A DNA stretch of 64,000 nucleotides from Isoetes taiwanensis (GCA_021234155.1 JAJEKV010000059.1:6061215-6125214); one strand, 5' to 3'. Shown: positions 23,383 through 34,629, counted from the stretch's first letter. The notes: generated by a model not told the origin, from the letters alone. Numbers and translations are program-made.

Positions 23383-23509
23383 CTAGTTAAGGTGCCCAGC
23401 GTTGCTGGGCATAGCTAGAAACTGTGAATGACATACTGGAGCAATTGTTAAATGGATTCTTGTTTTTAAAATTGGATAATCAAGAGCATTTGACCACATT
23501 TCGCACTTC

Positions 23510-25455
23510 CCCTTATCTTTTCCGTTTTCCTTTTTCATTTTGCCTTTGTCTACTTTTTTTTTTCCTATTTTCCCCTTGCCCCTTTTCCCTTTTTACATTT
23601 TTCAATTTACTTTTTTTCTTTTTCCATTATTCCATTTCCTCGTTTTCTCTTTTTTGTTTCTGCTTCCCCATTTTTCCGTTTCTATTTTTCCCTTCCCTTT
23701 TCTCCAATTTGTGGTTGCCCTTTTCCCTTTCCTGCTGCCCTTTCCCCCCTCTCGTTTTCCATTTCCCTCTTCCCCTTTTCCTCGTGCCCTTCTTTCTAAG
23801 TTTTCCTTTCTGCTTTCCCCTTTCCTTTCCCTTTTCCCTTTCCTTCTCCCCACCTTTTCTTTTTTCCCCTTTTTCCCTTCCCTTTTCCTCTTTTGCCCAG
23901 CCCTTCAGTCTTCTTTTTTTTCTAGTGCCATTTTCCTTCCTTTTCCCCCCCTCCTTTTTCTTTTCCCTCTTTCCCTTTCCCTTTTTTCATGTCCATTTTT
24001 CCTTCGGTTTTTCCCTTTCCTCACCCCTTCCCTCTTCCCTTTTTGCCATGTCCCTTTTCTCTTCTATTTTTTCTTGCTCTTTTTTTGCTCCTCTTTTCCC
24101 CTTTCTTCACCTTTTTCCTCCTTCCCCTCCTTTTTCCTTTTTTCCTTCTCTTTTTCTTTTTCTATTTTGCTCTTCCTTTTTATTCACCTCTCCTTTCTAT
24201 TTTTCCATTTTACCTCCCGTTTTTTCCCTTTTGCCTTTTTCCATTTGCTTCCACTTTTTTCACGTTTGCCTTTTCCATTTTCAACCTCCTTGCTTTTCCC
24301 TTTTTCTATCCCCTCCCCTTTTCACATTCCCTTTTTCATTTTACCTTATTTTATTTTCCTTTTCTCCCATTCCATCCCCTTCGCTTCCCTTTCCCCCTTC
24401 CCCTTTACCAATGGCCTTTTTCCCTTCCCTTTTCCTCCTCTCCCGACCCTTTCTCTATTCCGTTTTTTTTTCGTGCCCTTTTTCTCTTCCATTTTTCTCT
24501 CTTCCGCCTCATTTTTATTTTTTTTTTCCTTTTTTTTTTCTCATGTCTTTTTTTCCCTTCCCTTTATTTCTCTTTCCCTTTTTACAGTGCCATTTATTCC
24601 TTCCCTTTGCCCACCCTTTCCCTCTTCCCTTTTTCTCGTAGTCTTTTTCTTTCCCTTTCCTCCCTCATTTGTTCTTTTCTTTTTCCCTTTCCCCTTTCTT
24701 CTCTCCTTTCTCTTCCCTTTTTCCGCTTCTCTCCTCTCTTTTTCTCTTTCCTTTTTTTTTTTTTTCGGTCCTTTTTCCTTCCTTTTTTTCTCCTTTTCCC
24801 CACCTTTTTTCTCTCCCCCTTTCCCACTGTCCCTTTTCGCTCCCTCCTTCTCTCCCCTTTTTTCCTTTCCTTTTTCCTTTTCCTTTTCCCTTCCCTTCTC
24901 ATCCCCTTTTTCCCTTCCCTTTTACTCCTGTCCTCACCCTTTCCCTCTTCTCCTTTTCATAGTGTCATTTTTTCCTTTATTTTCTCTCTTACTTTTCCTT
25001 TCTTTTTTTTGTGCTATTTTCTATTTCCTTTTCCCTTTTATCCGTGCCTTTTTTGCCTTTCACTTTGCTTTTATCTCCTCCCTTTTCCTCCTTTCCCCAC
25101 CTTTTTACTCTTCCCTTTCCCAGTGTTCCTTTTCACTCCCTCCTCCCCCCCTTTTCTTTTACCTTTTCCTTTCCCTTTCCCTTTTCTTTCATTTTTTCTT
25201 TTCCTTTTCCCTTCCCTTTTCTCTACCCTTTTCCTCATCCCCTTTTCAACTTCCCTTTTGCTCCTATCCTCATCCTTTCCATCTTCTCCTTTTCATAGTG
25301 TCCTTTTTTTCTTTATTTTCCTTTCCCTTTTTCGTGCTCTTTTCGCTTTCCTCTTTTCCTTTCTTTCTTTCTTTCCCTTTTACCCGTGCCTTTTTGCCTT
25401 TCACTTTGCCATTTTCTCCTCCCTTTTCCTTTTCCCTTTCCTCTTCAGACATTAG
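23510..25455 (-). repeat. (AAAAGGG)n array in H7
   Basis: Close to 1.95 kb of pyrimidines on the plus strand, built of TTTTCCC/TTTCCC units with interspersed CGTGCC and CATTTT. The 666-, 488- and 405-residue frames through it are repeat artefacts. Confidence 0.92.
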
Positions 25456-25582
25456 AGCATGGCCAATCATAGTGGAGGGAAGTCGTGCGATAAATCTCGA
25501 CCTCCGAATGCAATCGGATGATACCAACCATCCAAATTAGGGTTTCATTCATGACATACTTACGCTATAACATTATAATATA

Positions 25583-28577
25583 CTAGTAATAGTGCCCAGC
25601 GTTGCTGGGCATAATTTGGGAACCTATAAATGTTGGGAACTTGTGCATTTAGGTTGAGTAACTTCTGGACCATTGGAACATTTTGGGAGCCTGTAGATGA
25701 AGCAAAAATAATAAATTTAGGCTTAAAGTAATCATACTTCCCAGTTCGATTAATTATGTGGATTTTATAAATTATTTTGAACTGGTCAACAAATGAATTG
25801 GTTGAATAATAGCTTTTCAAGTACTCGTGATTTAGAATGCTCTCAAGTTGCATTTGTTTCCAAAATTAACCAAATTAGAATCCTTTCATAATTGCAGTCC
25901 ATGTAGCTATATCACATAAACAAAGTATAAGATATGAAGCACAAATACATTTGAAAATATCTCCAACCAATTAAGCCTATGTTGACCTCAAAATGCATTA
26001 CAAAATAAGGTTATGTTGCAAAACTCAACAATGGTTCGAACTATAGAGACATTCAACATCATTTTCAATGCAACAAATGGGTTAAGTAAAGTTTTGGTAG
26101 ATAATTCACCGCGCATACATGATTTTGTATAAGATTTCCATTGAAAAAGTCTTTGAAGAATAATGGACAAATAGTCTCTCAACTGTTTGCTTATGAATAG
26201 GAATTTTGTTTGTGTATTCCACTTGTAGTGCTTATGGTAAAACTTCCACTTATGGTGCTTATGGCAAGAATAGAATAGAATAGAATAGATTTTTTAACGT
26301 ATAGGTATGAACAAATGAATATATCTTAATTATACCTTAATGAAGTTTCTATAAAATTTTGAGTCTCTTCATACACGCAACATCATAGATACATGCAACA
26401 TCATAGACGTGTATTATGTTGGGCATAATACACGAACTTGTAAATGGTGTTCCCACAACAATGAGACATTTTGGTTTAAGCCAATTTTTTAACCAAATGT
26501 ATTATAGCCCATTGTCAATTGATGCGAGCTTGATTTACAAAAAATGCTATAGTAGAGAGAGACCACTACCATTGGGCTAGCATATATAACCCATATTGTT
26601 ACAATCATTTATATGCACACTCAAATGTTTAGCCGTTGCAATGCCCATTTGTTAGTCAGCGTGAAGCAAGCAAATAAACCAACTCTGCTCAAACCAACTC
26701 TGCTATAGTTCCTTCTTTAAATATCTCAAACATACAAATAAACCAACTCTGCTCTAGTTTAAACTGCGAAGCAAGCAAATAAACAAACTCTGCTCTATTT
26801 TCTTCTTTAAACGTCTCAAAAATCCATGCATACTAATATTTGCTTTATTAAGACATACGCTTCAATGTTTTTCAACCATAATAGAAGACTTACATATTAG
26901 TTCATATTGTTTCTTATAAACTACACTTGCCTAAATGGATTCAATGCCTCATTTGTTCTTGTGTGCAGGCAGCTCATTAGACGGTGTTTGAAGCATCAGA
27001 GGACTGATAAACTGATTGTATCATACCACTTGTTGAATAACATATGATACACATCCAAAAGAATAATCCATAACAATAATTTTCAACTTAGTTGACCAAA
27101 CCATGTGGAGGTGTCATAGCTGATTATGAATTTGGTATGACTCTGTCTCTCTTCTCCATGAAGCTGAAACCTTCAAGTTTACCTCGGAGATCTTCAGGAA
27201 GAGCAATTCTGCCTGTTATATTTGCCATCCATTAAGTTTCCTTCAGCCTACTTTTCCAAGCTGGATTGCACATCTGCAGTGAGCTTCACGAATTAGATAC
27301 AAACAGAAAGGAGGCCAACACATTTAAAGACATATCCTTAAGTTTATACTACACCATCCCTTGCTTATAAAACCATATGAGAGGATGCAAGATCAGAGAT
27401 GAGGCTTATCTCAAGCATCAGGCCCATATATTCTGTTCTAGAATGTTGCAACCCTCACCATGCAGACATGATTCAGCGTGCAGACATGATATAGTTGTCA
27501 AACTATAAGAAGACGAATAAAAAGGTAGTGTAGCTTTTAAATTTACTAAACATACCATTTTTGCGTGTTTTTGCCATCGATCAACAGCCTCAAACCTCTG
27601 CATCACAAAAGTAGATGACAAAACATAGACTAAAGAGCTCTGACAACAGATATGCTCTTTTTGTGCATCATACGAATCTGGAGTCCAAGACAGAAAAAAC
27701 AATCAATATATTCAGGCTTCTGTTCTTCCCTCCTCTTAGAACCAAGGCGGCTTTTTAGATCCCTGAGGCATGAGCCAGAGCATAGAAAAATTGCAGATAA
27801 TTGCAAAGCACAGATTGCCTTTTGGTTTACATGATATATACCTGGGCATCTCCACCACACCACCTGTGTCACTCTCAAGATCTCATCACTATGCCCAAAC
27901 AACATAACCTGCATAAACAGAACGAAATGAAAATATTATTTCTTGAGACCTAGCATGCCCAATATAGCATCCTCTAAACATTCCTGTGTTGTTCTTGCCA
28001 TCCACCTCTAAGCTATTGCAAGCTCCCATCCATCAAAACCGTCATATTTCATTGTTCGAAATCCAGACCTCTCAATCTTAAAAGTCCATACTGTCACTGG
28101 AGCGACATCCGCAATTTTTCTAGAAAATCGTCAGTTGCAAAAGTCATAGCCAGACTTGGCTGAGGTTTTTGACGATGCTAAAATTTCATGAAAGAAAAAC
28201 ATTCTCTATTCAAATATCCTCTGCCAGAATCCCTCCAGTTCGTGGCCCTCTGCAAAGCAATGGCTCCAGTGCCAGAAGAAAAACCTATTTCTTTTTTTAC
28301 AAACTTGAGCTGACATAATCCCAGCTGCCTTTAACATAGCACGGCATAGCCATAGCCACCTTGAAGCCATTCTGTTTTGCAAAATGCCAGCACCGAGAGC
28401 TGGAGAGGAGGTCGCCATCGCCAGAGTAGGGTTTTTTGTCTTGGTCTTGAGCCACATAATCTTGGCCATCGAGCTGGCAATATCGTGGCCATCAAAAGTT
28501 TAGGGCAAAATATTCTAGATCGTTAGATTTAGGGCACCATACACAACAGACATTCAATATAATTTTATAATATAGGA
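25583..28577 (-). mobile_element. Helitron H8 nested in the 5' end of H7
   Basis: On the minus strand it starts TCCTATATTATAAAATTATATTG at 28577 (second 5'-end type) and ends with the hairpin (25592-25610) and CTAG at 25583-25586. It carries a short tandem repeat with AAACCAACTCTGCT at about 26690-26800. Minus-strand frames at 27.4-28.5 kb look like captured exon fragments but are not identified. The junction with H7 is A|A on the plus strand rather than the usual A|T. Confidence 0.75.
28206..28469 (-). CDS. Unidentified captured ORF near the 5' end of H8
   Basis: An 87-residue frame on the minus strand begins MAKIMW, then Lys/Thr-rich and Ala/Arg/Cys-rich residues that could be an organelle-targeting presequence. 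Base composition is more GC-rich than the flanks. No domain is recognised and there is no homologous copy in the window. Confidence 0.25.
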   Translation of the reverse strand: MAKIMWLKTKTKNPTLAMATSSPALGAGILQNRMASRWLWLCRAMLKAAGIMSAQVCKKRNRFFFWHWSHCFAEGHELEGFWQRIFE

Positions 28578-28624
28578 AGATTGTACTAAAGGCAGATATA
28601 CTTGTTTTAAACAGAGGTGTTGAA

Positions 28625-28684
28625 GTTGGTTAGAGCACCCGTTTAGTAAGCGGGAGGTCTTGAATTTGACTATCAATGAAAGCA
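28625..28684 (+). pseudogene. tRNA-Thr(AGT) fragment
   Basis: The acceptor 5' strand and the start of the D-arm are missing; sequence resumes at TTGGTTAGAGC, and the T-arm is mutated (TTTGACTATC). Confidence 0.8.
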
Positions 28685-29119
28685 AAGTGATAATGGCCTG
28701 CAAGGAGTTTCATTTCTAAATGCATCAAATCTCTTTATTGATATGCTAAGAAGAAGTGACTTGTACTTGGTTGTTTTACCCAATAATGCTTCTCTTGATA
28801 TTTGGCAACATGCATTACGATGTGTTCTTCACTATTAAATTTTTTTTCGTTTAAGTGGCAATTGACTCGTGACCTCATCTACATATTGCTATGGCAAGAG
28901 ACCGACGTGAGAATGATTGTTTAGATTCAATTATCTTGGATACCTACTCATTTACGTCATCTACCGTGAATCTTTTCTTGCCCATAAGACGTGGCTTTGA
29001 CTACTAGTAGTAACTTTTGGCTTATATCTCAATTGGTTAGGTAATATTAAAAGGAAGATGCGTACTCATATGGCTTGGTTCTGTGATTATATTGTTGATT
29101 ATCAAATCAAAATTGCAAA

Positions 29120-29192
29120 GCTCTCGTGGCCTAATGGATAAGGCATTTGACTTCTAATCAAGAGATTGTGGGTTCGAGTCCCATCGAGAGTG
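29120..29192 (+). tRNA. tRNA-Arg(TCT), Arg-a
   Basis: A 73-nt cloverleaf: acceptor GCTCTCG/CGAGAGT, D-arm GCCTAATGGATAAGGC, anticodon loop CTTCTAA, T-loop TTCGAGT, discriminator G. No CCA is encoded. Confidence 0.93.
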
Positions 29193-29248
29193 TGCAAAAG
29201 AAAGTGGAGGTGAAAGTGATATATGTTGTTATAATCTGAGGTGTTGAA

Positions 29249-29320
29249 GCTTTGGTAGCTCAGTTGTGTAGAGCACCCATTTAGTAAGCGGGAGGTCTCG
29301 AGTTCGACTCTCAGCGAGCA
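29249..29320 (+). tRNA. tRNA-Thr(AGT), Thr-a, acceptor deletion
   Basis: Anticodon loop TTAGTAA is intact, but the 3' acceptor strand lacks two bases (CGAGCA instead of CGAAAGCA), so function is doubtful. Confidence 0.7.
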
Positions 29321-29396
29321 TATTTAAACGGCCACAGCGTACTTCTATGGATAGGTCTTGTGATTATAATGTTGATTATGAAATCAAAGTTGGAAG

Positions 29397-29469
29397 GTTC
29401 TCGTGGCCTAATGGATAAGGCATTTGACTTCTAATCAAGAGATTGTGGGTTCGAGTCCCATCGAGAGTG
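29397..29469 (+). tRNA. tRNA-Arg(TCT), Arg-b
   Basis: Complete 73-nt gene with GTTCTCG acceptor (a U-G wobble at the second pair). A T8 run at about 29503 is the first strong Pol III terminator downstream. Confidence 0.92.
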
Positions 29470-29526
29470 TGCAAAAAGAAAGTGGAGGTGTAATTGATAT
29501 ATTTTTTTTTAAACAGAGGTGTTGAA

Positions 29527-29600
29527 GCTTTTGTAGCTCAGTTGGTTAGAGCACCCGTTTAGTAAGCGGGAGGTCTTGAGTTCGACTCTCAATGAAAGCA
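29527..29600 (+). tRNA. tRNA-Thr(AGT), Thr-b
   Basis: Complete 74-nt gene; acceptor GCTTTTG/TGAAAGC, anticodon AGT. Its 3' 34 bases (from AGGTCTTGAG) are duplicated at 29603-29634. Confidence 0.92.
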
Positions 29601-30068
29601 AAGAGGTCTTGAGTTCGACTCTCAATGAAAGCAAAGTGATAATGGCCTGCAAGGAGTTTCATTTCTAAATGCATCAAATCTCTTTATTGATATGCTAGGA
29701 AGAAGTGACTTGTACTTGGTTGTTTTACCCAATAATGCTTCTCTTGATATTTGGCAACATGCATTACGATGTGTTCTTCACTATTAAATTTTTTTTTGTT
29801 TAAGTGGCAATTGACTCGTGACCTCATCTACATATTGCTATGGCAAGAGACCGACGTGAGAATGATTGTTTAGATTCAATTATCTTGGATACCTACTCAT
29901 TTACGTCATCTACCGTGAATCTTTTCTTGCCCATAAGACGTGGCTTTGACTACTAGTAGTAACTTTTGGCTTATATCTCAATTGGTTAGGTAATATTAAA
30001 AGGAAGATGCGTACTCATATGGCTTGGTTCTGTGATTATATTGTTGATTATCAAATCAAAATTGCAAA

Positions 30069-30141
30069 GCTCTCGTGGCCTAATGGATAAGGCATTTGAC
30101 TTCTAATCAAGAGATTGTGGGTTCGAGTCCCATCGAGAGTG
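30069..30141 (+). tRNA. tRNA-Arg(TCT), Arg-a
   Basis: Complete 73-nt copy identical in the tRNA body to the gene at 29120. Confidence 0.93.
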
Positions 30142-30197
30142 TGCAAAAGAAAGTGGAGATGAAAGTGATATATGTTGTTATAATCTGAGGTGTTAAA

Positions 30198-30271
30198 GCT
30201 TTGGTAGCTCAGTTGTGTAGAGCACCCGTTTAGTAAGCGGGAGGTCTCGAGTTCGACTCTCAGCGAAAGCA
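30198..30271 (+). tRNA. tRNA-Thr(AGT), Thr-a
   Basis: Complete 74-nt copy; acceptor GCTTTGG/CGAAAGC with one G-G mismatch in the sixth pair, a feature of this subtype. Confidence 0.9.
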
Positions 30272-30346
30272 TATTTAAACGAAGCCGCGTACTCCTATGG
30301 ATAGCTCTTGTGATTATAATGTTGATTATGAAATCAAAGTTGGAAG

Positions 30347-30419
30347 GCTCTCGTGGCCTAATGGATAAGGCATTTGACTTCTAATCAAGAGATTGTGGGT
30401 TCGAGTCCCATCGAGAGTG
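30347..30419 (+). tRNA. tRNA-Arg(TCT), Arg-b
   Basis: Complete 73-nt copy; here the acceptor is GCTCTCG as in Arg-a, with the Arg-b upstream flank GTTGGAAG. Confidence 0.93.
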
Positions 30420-30477
30420 TGCAAAAAGAAAGTGGAGGTGTAATTGATATATTTTTTTTTTAAATAGAGGTGTTGAA

Positions 30478-30551
30478 GCTTTTGTAGCTCAGTTGGTTAG
30501 AGCACCCGTTTAGTAAGCGGGAGGTCTTGAGTTCGACTCTCAATGAAAGCA
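30478..30551 (+). tRNA. tRNA-Thr(AGT), Thr-b
   Basis: Complete 74-nt copy with anticodon loop TTAGTAA, following a T-run of ten at about 30452. Confidence 0.92.
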
Positions 30552-30989
30552 AAGTGATAATGGCCTGCAAGGAGTTTCATTTCTAAACGCATCAAATCTC
30601 TTTATTGATATGCTAGGAAGAAGTGACTTGTACTTGGTTGTTTTACCCAATAATGCTTCTCTTGATATTTTTTGGCAACATGCATTACGATATGTTCTTC
30701 ACTATTAAGTTTTTTTTCATTTAAGTGGCAATTGACTCGTGACCTCATCTACATATTGCTATGGCAAGAGACCGACGTGAGAATGATTGTTTAGATTCAA
30801 TTATCTTGGATATCTACTCATTTACGTCATCTACCGTGAATCTTTTCTTGCCCATAAGACGTGGCTTTGACTACTAGTAGTAACTTTTGGCTTATATCTC
30901 AATTGGTTAGGTAATATTAAAAGGAAGATGCGTACTCATATGGCTTGGTTCTGTGATTATATTGTTGATTATCAAATCAAAATTGCAAG

Positions 30990-31062
30990 GCTCTCGTGGC
31001 CTAATGGATAAGGCATTTGACTTCTAATCAAGAGATTGTGGGTTCGAGTCCCATCGAGAGTG
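30990..31062 (+). tRNA. tRNA-Arg(TCT), Arg-a
   Basis: Complete 73-nt copy with all invariant positions and a GTTCGAGTCCC T-arm. Confidence 0.93.
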
Positions 31063-31118
31063 TGCAAAAGAAAGTGGAGGTGAAAGTGATATATGTTATT
31101 ATAATCTGAGGTGTTGAA

Positions 31119-31192
31119 GCTGTGGTAGCTCAGTTGTGTAGAGCACCCGTTTAGTAAGCGGGAGGTCTCGAGTTCGACTCTCAGCGAAAGCA
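31119..31192 (+). tRNA. tRNA-Thr(AGT), Thr-a variant
   Basis: 74-nt copy with GCTGTGG acceptor (T4 to G), giving a G-A mismatch in the stem. Confidence 0.85.
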
Positions 31193-31267
31193 TATTTAAA
31201 CGAAGCCGCGTACTCCTATGGATAGGTCTTGTGATTATAATGTTGATTATGAAATCAAAGTTGGAAG

Positions 31268-31340
31268 GTTCTCGTGGCCTAATGGATAAGGCATTTGACT
31301 TCTAATCAAGAGATTGTGGGTTCGAGTCCCATCGAGAGTG
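31268..31340 (+). tRNA. tRNA-Arg(TCT), Arg-b
   Basis: Complete 73-nt copy with GTTCTCG acceptor. Confidence 0.92.
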
Positions 31341-31397
31341 TGCAAAAAGAAAGTGGAGGTGTAATTGATATATTTTTTTTTAAACAGAGGTGTTGAA

Positions 31398-31443
31398 GCT
31401 TTTATAGCTCAGTTGGTTAGAGCACCCGTTTAGAATGAAAGCA
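31398..31443 (+). pseudogene. tRNA-Thr(AGT) with internal deletion
   Basis: The gene runs to CCCGTTTAG and then jumps to AATGAAAGCA, losing the rest of the anticodon arm and the T-arm (28 nt). Confidence 0.9.
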
Positions 31444-31873
31444 AAGTGATAATGGCCTACAAGGAGTTTCAATTCTAAACGCATCAAATCTCTTTATTCT
31501 AGGAAGAAGTGACTTGTACTTGGTTGTTTTACCCAATAATGCTTCTCTTGATATTTGGCAACATGCATTACGATGTGTTCTTCACTATTAAATTTTTTTT
31601 CGTTTAAGTGGCAATTGACTCGTGACCTCATCTACATATTGCTATGGCAAGAGACCGACGTGAGAATGATTGTTTAGATTCAATTATCTTGGATATCTAC
31701 TCATTTACGTCATCTACCGTGAATCATTTCTTGCCCATAAGACGTGGCTTTGACTACTAGTAGTAACTTTTGGCTTATATCTCAATTGGTTAGGTAATAT
31801 TAAAAGGAAGATGCGTACTCATATGGCTTTGATCTCAGATTTATATTGTTGATTATCAAATCAAAATTTCAAG

Positions 31874-31944
31874 GCTCTCGTGGCCTAATGGATAAGGCAT
31901 TTGACTTCTAATCAAGAGATTTTGGGTTCGAGTCATCGAGAGTG
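31874..31944 (+). tRNA. tRNA-Arg(TCT), Arg-a, T-arm deletion
   Basis: 71-nt copy missing two C in the T-stem (GAGTCATCG), with TTTGGG for TGTGGG. The T-arm cannot pair fully; probably a pseudogene. The same form occurs at 33710. Confidence 0.65.
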
Positions 31945-32000
31945 TGCAAAAGAAAGTGGAGGTGAAAGTGATATAAATTGTTATAATCTGAGGTGTTGAA

Positions 32001-32074
32001 GCTTTGGTAGCTCAGTTGTGTAGAGCACCCGTTTAGTAAGCGGGAGGTCTCGAGTTCGACTCTCAGCGAAAGCA
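32001..32074 (+). tRNA. tRNA-Thr(AGT), Thr-a
   Basis: Complete 74-nt copy of the standard Thr-a sequence. Confidence 0.9.
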
Positions 32075-32149
32075 TATTTAAACGAAGCCGCGTACTCCTA
32101 TGGATAGGTCTTGTGATTATAATGTTGATTATGAAATCAAAGTTAGAAG

Positions 32150-32222
32150 GTTCTCGTGGCCTAATGGATAAGGCATTTGACTTCTAATCAAGAGATTGTG
32201 GGTTCGAGTCCCATCGAGAGTG
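32150..32222 (+). tRNA. tRNA-Arg(TCT), Arg-b
   Basis: Complete 73-nt copy with GTTCTCG acceptor; flank GTTAGAAG. Confidence 0.92.
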
Positions 32223-32280
32223 TGCAAAAAGAAAGTGGAGGTGTAATTGATATATATTTTTTTTAAACAGAGGTGTTGAA

Positions 32281-32354
32281 GCTTTTGTAGCTCAGTTGGT
32301 TAGAGCACCCGTTTAGTAAGCGGGAGGTCTTGAGTTCGACTCTCAATGAAAGCA
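32281..32354 (+). tRNA. tRNA-Thr(AGT), Thr-b
   Basis: Complete 74-nt copy. Confidence 0.92.
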
Positions 32355-32793
32355 AAGTGATAATGGCCTGCAAGGAGTTTCATTTCTAAACGCATCAAAT
32401 CTCTTTATTGATATGCTAGGAAGAAGTGACTTGTACTTGGTTGTTTTACCCAATAATGCTTCTCTTGATATTTTTTGGCAACATGCATTACGATATGTTC
32501 TTCACTATTAAGTTTTTTTTTCATTTAAGTGGCAATTGACTCGTGACCTCATCTACATATTGCTATGGCAAGAGACCGACGTGAGAATGATTGTTTAGAT
32601 TCAATTATCTTGGATATCTACTCATTTACGTCATCTACCGTGAATCTTTTCTTGCCCATAAGACGTGGCTTTGACTACTAGTAGTAACTTTTGGCTTATA
32701 TCTCAATTGGTTAGGTAATATTAAAAGGAAGATGCGTACTCATATGGCTTGGTTCTGTGATTATATTATTGATTAACAAATCAAAATTGCAAG

Positions 32794-32866
32794 GCTCTCG
32801 TGGCCTAATGGATAAGGCATTTGACTTCTAATCAAGAGATTGTGGGTTCGAGTCCCATCGAGAGTG
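32794..32866 (+). tRNA. tRNA-Arg(TCT), Arg-a
   Basis: Complete 73-nt copy. Confidence 0.93.
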
Positions 32867-32922
32867 TGCAAAAGAAAGTGGAGGTGAAAGTGATATATGT
32901 TGTTATAATCTGAGGTGTTAAA

Positions 32923-32996
32923 GCTTTGGTAGCTCAGTTGTGTAGAGCACCCATTTAGTAAGCGGGAGGTCTCGAGTTCGACTCTCAGCGAAAGCA
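32923..32996 (+). tRNA. tRNA-Thr(AGT), Thr-a
   Basis: 74-nt copy with CCCAT in the anticodon stem (G to A), giving an A-C mismatch with GCGGG. Confidence 0.85.
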
Positions 32997-33071
32997 TATT
33001 TAAACGAAGCCGCGTACTCCTATGGATAGGTCTTGTGATTATAATGTTGATTATGAAATCAAAGTTGGAAG

Positions 33072-33144
33072 GCTCTCGTGGCCTAATGGATAAGGCATTT
33101 GACTTCTAATCAAGAGATTGTGGGTTCGAGTCCCATCGAGAGTG
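33072..33144 (+). tRNA. tRNA-Arg(TCT), Arg-b
   Basis: Complete 73-nt copy with GCTCTCG acceptor. Confidence 0.93.
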
Positions 33145-33201
33145 TGCAAAAAGAAAGTGGAGGTGTAATTGATATATTTTTTTTTAAATAGAGGTGTTGA
33201 A

Positions 33202-33275
33202 GCTTTTGTAGCTCAGTTGGTTAGAGCACCCGTTTAGTAAGCGGGAGGTCTTGAGTTCGACTCTCAATGAAAGCA
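33202..33275 (+). tRNA. tRNA-Thr(AGT), Thr-b
   Basis: Complete 74-nt copy. Confidence 0.92.
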
Positions 33276-33709
33276 AAGTGATAATGGCCTGCAAGGAGTT
33301 TCATTTCTAAATGCATCAAATCTCTTTATTGATATGCTAGGAAGAAGTGACTTGTACTTGGTTGTTTTACCCAATAATGCTTCTCTTGATATTTGGCAAC
33401 ATGCATTACGATGTGTTCTTCACTATTAAATTTTTTTTCGTTTAAGTGGCAATTGACTCGTGACCTCATCTACATATTGCTATGGCAAGAGACCGACGTG
33501 AGAATGATTGTTTAGATTCAATTATCTTGGATATCTACTCATTTACGTCATCTACCGTGAATCTTTTCTTGCCCATAAGACGTGGCTTTGACTACTAGTA
33601 GTAACTTTTGGCTTATATCTCAATTGGTTAGGTAATATTAAAAGGAAGATGCGTACTCATATGGCTTGATCTGTATTTATATTGTTGATTATCAAATCAA
33701 AATTTCAAG

Positions 33710-33780
33710 GCTCTCGTGGCCTAATGGATAAGGCATTTGACTTCTAATCAAGAGATTTTGGGTTCGAGTCATCGAGAGTG
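33710..33780 (+). tRNA. tRNA-Arg(TCT), Arg-a, T-arm deletion
   Basis: Same 71-nt form as at 31874, showing that units three kinds apart share one decayed ancestor (alternating higher-order units). Confidence 0.65.
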
Positions 33781-33836
33781 TGCAAAAGAAAGTGGAGGTG
33801 AAAGTGATATATATTGTTATAATCTAAGGTGTTGAA

Positions 33837-33910
33837 GCTTTGGTAGCTCAGTTGTGTAGAGCACCCGTTTAGTAAGCGGGAGGTCTCGAGTTCGACTCTC
33901 AGCGAAAGCA
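33837..33910 (+). tRNA. tRNA-Thr(AGT), Thr-a
   Basis: Complete 74-nt copy. Confidence 0.9.
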
Positions 33911-33985
33911 TATTTAAACGAAGCCGCATACTCCTATGGATAGGTCTTGTGATTATAATGTTGATTATGAAATCAAAGTTAGAAG

Positions 33986-34058
33986 GTTCTCGTGGCCTAA
34001 TGGATAAGGCATTTGACTTCTAATCAAGAGATTGTGGGTTCGAGTCCCATCGAGAGTG
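33986..34058 (+). tRNA. tRNA-Arg(TCT), Arg-b
   Basis: Complete 73-nt copy with GTTCTCG acceptor; flank GTTAGAAG as at 32150. Confidence 0.92.
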
Positions 34059-34115
34059 TGCAAAAAGAAAGTGGAGGTGTAATTGATATATTTTTTTTTA
34101 AACAGAGGTGTTGAA

Positions 34116-34189
34116 GCTTTTGTAGCTCAGTTGGTTAGAGCACCCGTTTAGTAAGCGGGAGGTCTTGAGTTCGACTCTCAATGAAAGCA
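34116..34189 (+). tRNA. tRNA-Thr(AGT), Thr-b
   Basis: Complete 74-nt copy. Confidence 0.92.
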
Positions 34190-34629
34190 AAGTGATAATG
34201 GCCTGCAAGGAGTTTCATTTCTAAACGCATCAAATCTCTTTATTGATATGCTAGGAAGAAGTGACTTGTACTTGGTTGTTTTACCCAATAATGCTTCTCT
34301 TGATATTTTTTGGCAACATGCATTACGATATGTTCTTCACTATTAAGTTTTTTTTCATTTAAGTGGCAATTGACTCGTGACCTCATCTACATATTGCTAT
34401 GGCAAGAGACCGACGTGAGAATGATTGTTTAGATTCAATTATCTTGGATATCTACTCATTTACGTCATCTACCGTGAATCTTTTCTTGCCCATAAGACGT
34501 GGCTTTGACTACTAGTAGTAACTTTTGGCTTATATCTCAATTGGTTAGGTAATATTAAAAAGGAAGATGCGTACTCATATGGCTTGGTTCTCAGGATTAT
34601 ATTGTTGATTATCAAATCAAAATTGCAAG

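Larger units (their letters stand above)
23383..28580 (-). mobile_element. Helitron H7, interrupted by H8
   Basis: The 3' end is CTAG at 23383-23386 with the GCCCAGC hairpin at about 23393-23410. The 5' terminus is split: CATTATAATATA lies left of H8 and AGA at 28578-28580 lies right of it, together restoring the TCTTATATTATAATG terminus, followed by host T at 28581. Without H8 it is about 2.2 kb. The interior is mostly a purine (minus-strand) array. The 5' subterminal region is nearly identical to that of H2. Confidence 0.75.
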
